33,788 bases of DNA, taken from Pseudoneurospora amorphoporcata (taxonomy: Eukaryota; Ascomycota; Sordariomycetes; Sordariales; Sordariaceae). The stretch covers positions 1 through 33,788 of the forward strand of contig MU859338.1 of NCBI GenBank assembly GCA_033297205.1, in the 5' to 3' direction. The translations under genes and the position numbers were made by a program. The notes under the pieces are model-generated. The model was not told the origin of the DNA. It saw only the letters and a list, made by a program, of their open reading frames with translations, and ran no database searches. Positions 32,315 through 33,788 of this stretch are shown here, piece after piece. Position 1 is the first letter of the stretch. Every line of letters starts with the position of its first letter.

Positions 32315-32966
32315 TGTTAATGTGTGGCTAGTACTGTGCCTTGTAACTACCTTGTACTACCTTGTAGTATAGAAGGCTGATTGCTAAGGACACTATTCCT
32401 TCTACGTTATGGAATTAGTCGACTTAGCCTCCACAGAATCTACTAGAACATAGAGGTTTCACTACTGCATTCTAGATTCTCGAACCTGTTCAGCATTCTC
32501 CCTAGATTAATTTGTCATTATAGAATGCAACAGAAACTTATAGATTCAACTCATTCCTTTTATAGTATAGTACTCCTACAAGAACTCTTGTTAGCTTATA
32601 GAAGCTCCTACACTCTAGAAGCTTCCAGACACTCAGCATTTATGTATATAAAGACCTCTCCTCTCCGTTAGTTAGTCACTCCTTAAGCAAGCAAGTAAGC
32701 AAGCAAGCATAACTTAAGCAATACAATACAGTCTTTTCCACAGTGCAGAGTTCACTGTAATCTTCTGTCTTGAGAGCAGAGTCCTCTCTAAGACCTCTTT
32801 TACAACACTCTTATTGTATTTGCAACTACGCTGCAATTACGCTGCTTCCTTCAGCACTGCTGTCGTACCACCGCTTCCGCTCCGCTCTGCTACAAGTGCA
32901 TAGTTCACTGTAGCATCCCTATACTAGTACTATCATTATAGGCTAGTTAGGGCATTACAGCAAACA
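32315..32966 (+). mobile_element. Solo LTR with 5-bp target-site duplication
   Basis: The 652-bp unit starts TGTTAATGTG, ends GCAGCAAACA, and is flanked by AATTA on both sides (32310-32314 and 32967-32971). TG...CA ends with a 5-bp duplication are diagnostic for LTR retrotransposons, and the absence of internal sequence makes it a solo LTR. A TATATAAAG box at 32645-32653 is the likely LTR promoter, followed by an AAGC tetranucleotide run at about 32690-32711. Related copies lie at 1-91, 33070-33430 and 33433 onward. Whether the parent was copia- or gypsy-type cannot be told. Confidence 0.9.
32645..32653 (+). promoter_or_regulatory. TATA box of the LTR
   Basis: TATATAAAG about 330 bases into the LTR is placed as expected for the U3 promoter of an LTR retrotransposon. 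The corresponding site in the inverted copy is where another LTR copy begins. Confidence 0.6.
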
Positions 32967-33069
32967 AATTAAAATATAAAGATTAGGATAATAGAACTTC
33001 TATTAAAGGACGAATTGATTACGAAGTTTAATCCAACGATATAGTAATAGAGTATATGCAAAAAGAAAT

Positions 33070-33430
33070 TGTTTGCTGCAATGCCCTAACTAGCCTATAA
33101 TAATAGTACTAGTATAGGGATGCTATAGTGAACTATGCACTTGTAGCAGAGCGGAGCGGAAGCGGTGGTACGACAGCAGTGTTGAAGGAAGTAGCGTAGT
33201 TGCAGCGTAGTTGCAGCGTAGTTGCAGATATAATAGGAGTATTGTAAAAGAGGCCTTAGAGAGGACTCTGCTCTTTAGACAGAAGATTACAGTGGACTCT
33301 GCACTGTGAGAAACAACTTTTATAGTGAACTCTGCACTATAAGAAAAGACTATATTGTATTGCTTGAGTGTGCTTGCTTGCATACTTACTTGCTTAAGGA
33401 GTGACTGACTAACGGAGAGGAGAGGTCTTT
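33070..33430 (-). mobile_element. Inverted LTR copy A (interrupted)
   Basis: Reverse-complement copy of the same LTR, starting at its 3' end (TGTTTGCTGC) and running back to the bases next to the TATA box, where another copy begins. Relative to the solo LTR it has an extra copy of an AGTGCAGAGTTCACT-like unit and three rather than two GCAACTACGCT units, so the family carries variable internal repeats. If copy A was a separate insertion, its expected duplication on the left is GAAAT at 33065-33069; the right flank is out of the window. Confidence 0.85.
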
Positions 33431-33432
33431 AC

Positions 33433-33788
33433 TGTTTGCTGCAATGCCCTAACTAGCCTATTGTCATGGGGCTGATGCCCGTGGCTGTGTGCCTGGCAAT
33501 CGCCAGGCGAACTGCCGTGCCGGCAACGCTGCTGTGCCGGCAACCCCCTATGGCCCGTGCACTGCACGTCCCTTGAAAAGGGACAGCTGGCCAGCCGCCT
33601 GCTCTGCAGGCGCCCTTCCTCTCTTTCTTTCCTCGTAGAACCTTATCGATCGTTTAGGCCAGCACCTGTGACAACTGTGCTGCACCCCTTACACCTATAA
33701 TGATAGTACTAGTATAGGGATGCTACAGTGAACTATGCACTTGTAGCAGAGCGGAGCGGAAGCGGTGGTACGACAGCAGTGCTGAAGG
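33433..33788 (-). mobile_element. Inverted LTR copy B (partial, inserted in copy A, itself interrupted)
   Basis: A second reverse-complement copy starts with TGTTTGCTGC at 33433, directly after the TATA-proximal part of copy A, and continues at 33699 after the 232-bp insertion. It runs off the window. The 5 bases before it are TTTAC, which lies where intact copies read TTTAT, so the same five bases should follow copy B outside the window. Confidence 0.8.
33462..33693. mobile_element. GC-rich 232-bp TG...CA element with CCTAT duplication
   Basis: The sequence starts TGTCATGGGG and ends CCCCTTACA, and the LTR bases CCTAT occur on both sides (33457-33461 and 33694-33698). Removing it together with one CCTAT restores the LTR sequence seen in copy A. 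TG...CA ends and a 5-bp duplication suggest a short solo LTR of a different family or a TRIM-like unit. It is GC-rich and shows no sign of RIP, so it is probably younger than its host. It contains perfect hairpins at 33491-33508, 33568-33584 and 33596-33612, a palindrome at 33586-33595, and a repeated GTGCCGGCAAC. Confidence 0.85.

Noticed and set aside
1..33788. CRISPR array or bacterial operon features
   Set aside because: No regularly spaced direct repeats with unique spacers are present, and spliced genes show a eukaryotic genome.

Overview
The window is nuclear DNA of a filamentous ascomycete, most likely a sordariomycete. The evidence is: short introns (mostly 50-110 bp) with GTRAGT donors, CTRAY branch sites and YAG acceptors; a Zn(II)2Cys6 regulator; and AT-rich, TpA-rich islands at both ends that look like repeat-induced point mutation (RIP) acting on retroelement DNA. 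The species cannot be told from the sequence alone.

Layout. 1-91 is the 3' end of an LTR, followed by an AT-rich island to about 770. 1634-3785 (minus) is a five-exon alpha-glucoside/maltose-type MFS permease. It is divergent from a nine-exon Zn2Cys6 transcription factor (6528-8965, plus), with a 2.7 kb shared upstream region. About 3.4 kb without a recognisable gene follows. Next come a myo-inositol oxygenase gene (12626-13738, plus) with a spliced upstream ORF in its leader, and a single-exon multi-pass membrane protein of unknown function (16745-17962, plus).

18887-21305 (plus) and 22162-24186 (minus) are convergent genes that I read as relatives. Both carry a Cys-rich module (W-x-Y-I ... 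R-x-L-P-x-x-W ... L-T-G-D ... F-P-x-C-V ... C-C-N-A-x-Y; once in the first, twice in the second), followed by a C-terminal cupin-like segment resembling the CENP-C/Mif2 cupin. The first also has a C2H2 finger, a SUMO-interaction-like motif and a Lys/Glu-rich tail. This family is the best candidate in the window for something undescribed.

From about 24.9 to 31.5 kb there is a gene graveyard: stretches that read as protein but keep shifting frame. One of them (about 29.1-29.6 kb) preserves part of the same Cys-rich module, so the family probably had at least a third local copy. A 484-bp MITE-like element with matching target-site duplications (27164-27647) sits among these fragments.

The right edge (31.9-33.8 kb) is an AT-rich island with stacked retroelement debris. 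There is a 652-bp solo LTR with a 5-bp AATTA duplication, then an inverted copy of the same LTR, broken by another copy. That copy is itself interrupted by a GC-rich 232-bp TG...CA element with a 5-bp CCTAT duplication and several perfect hairpins. The left edge of the window carries the same LTR family in the same orientation as the solo LTR.
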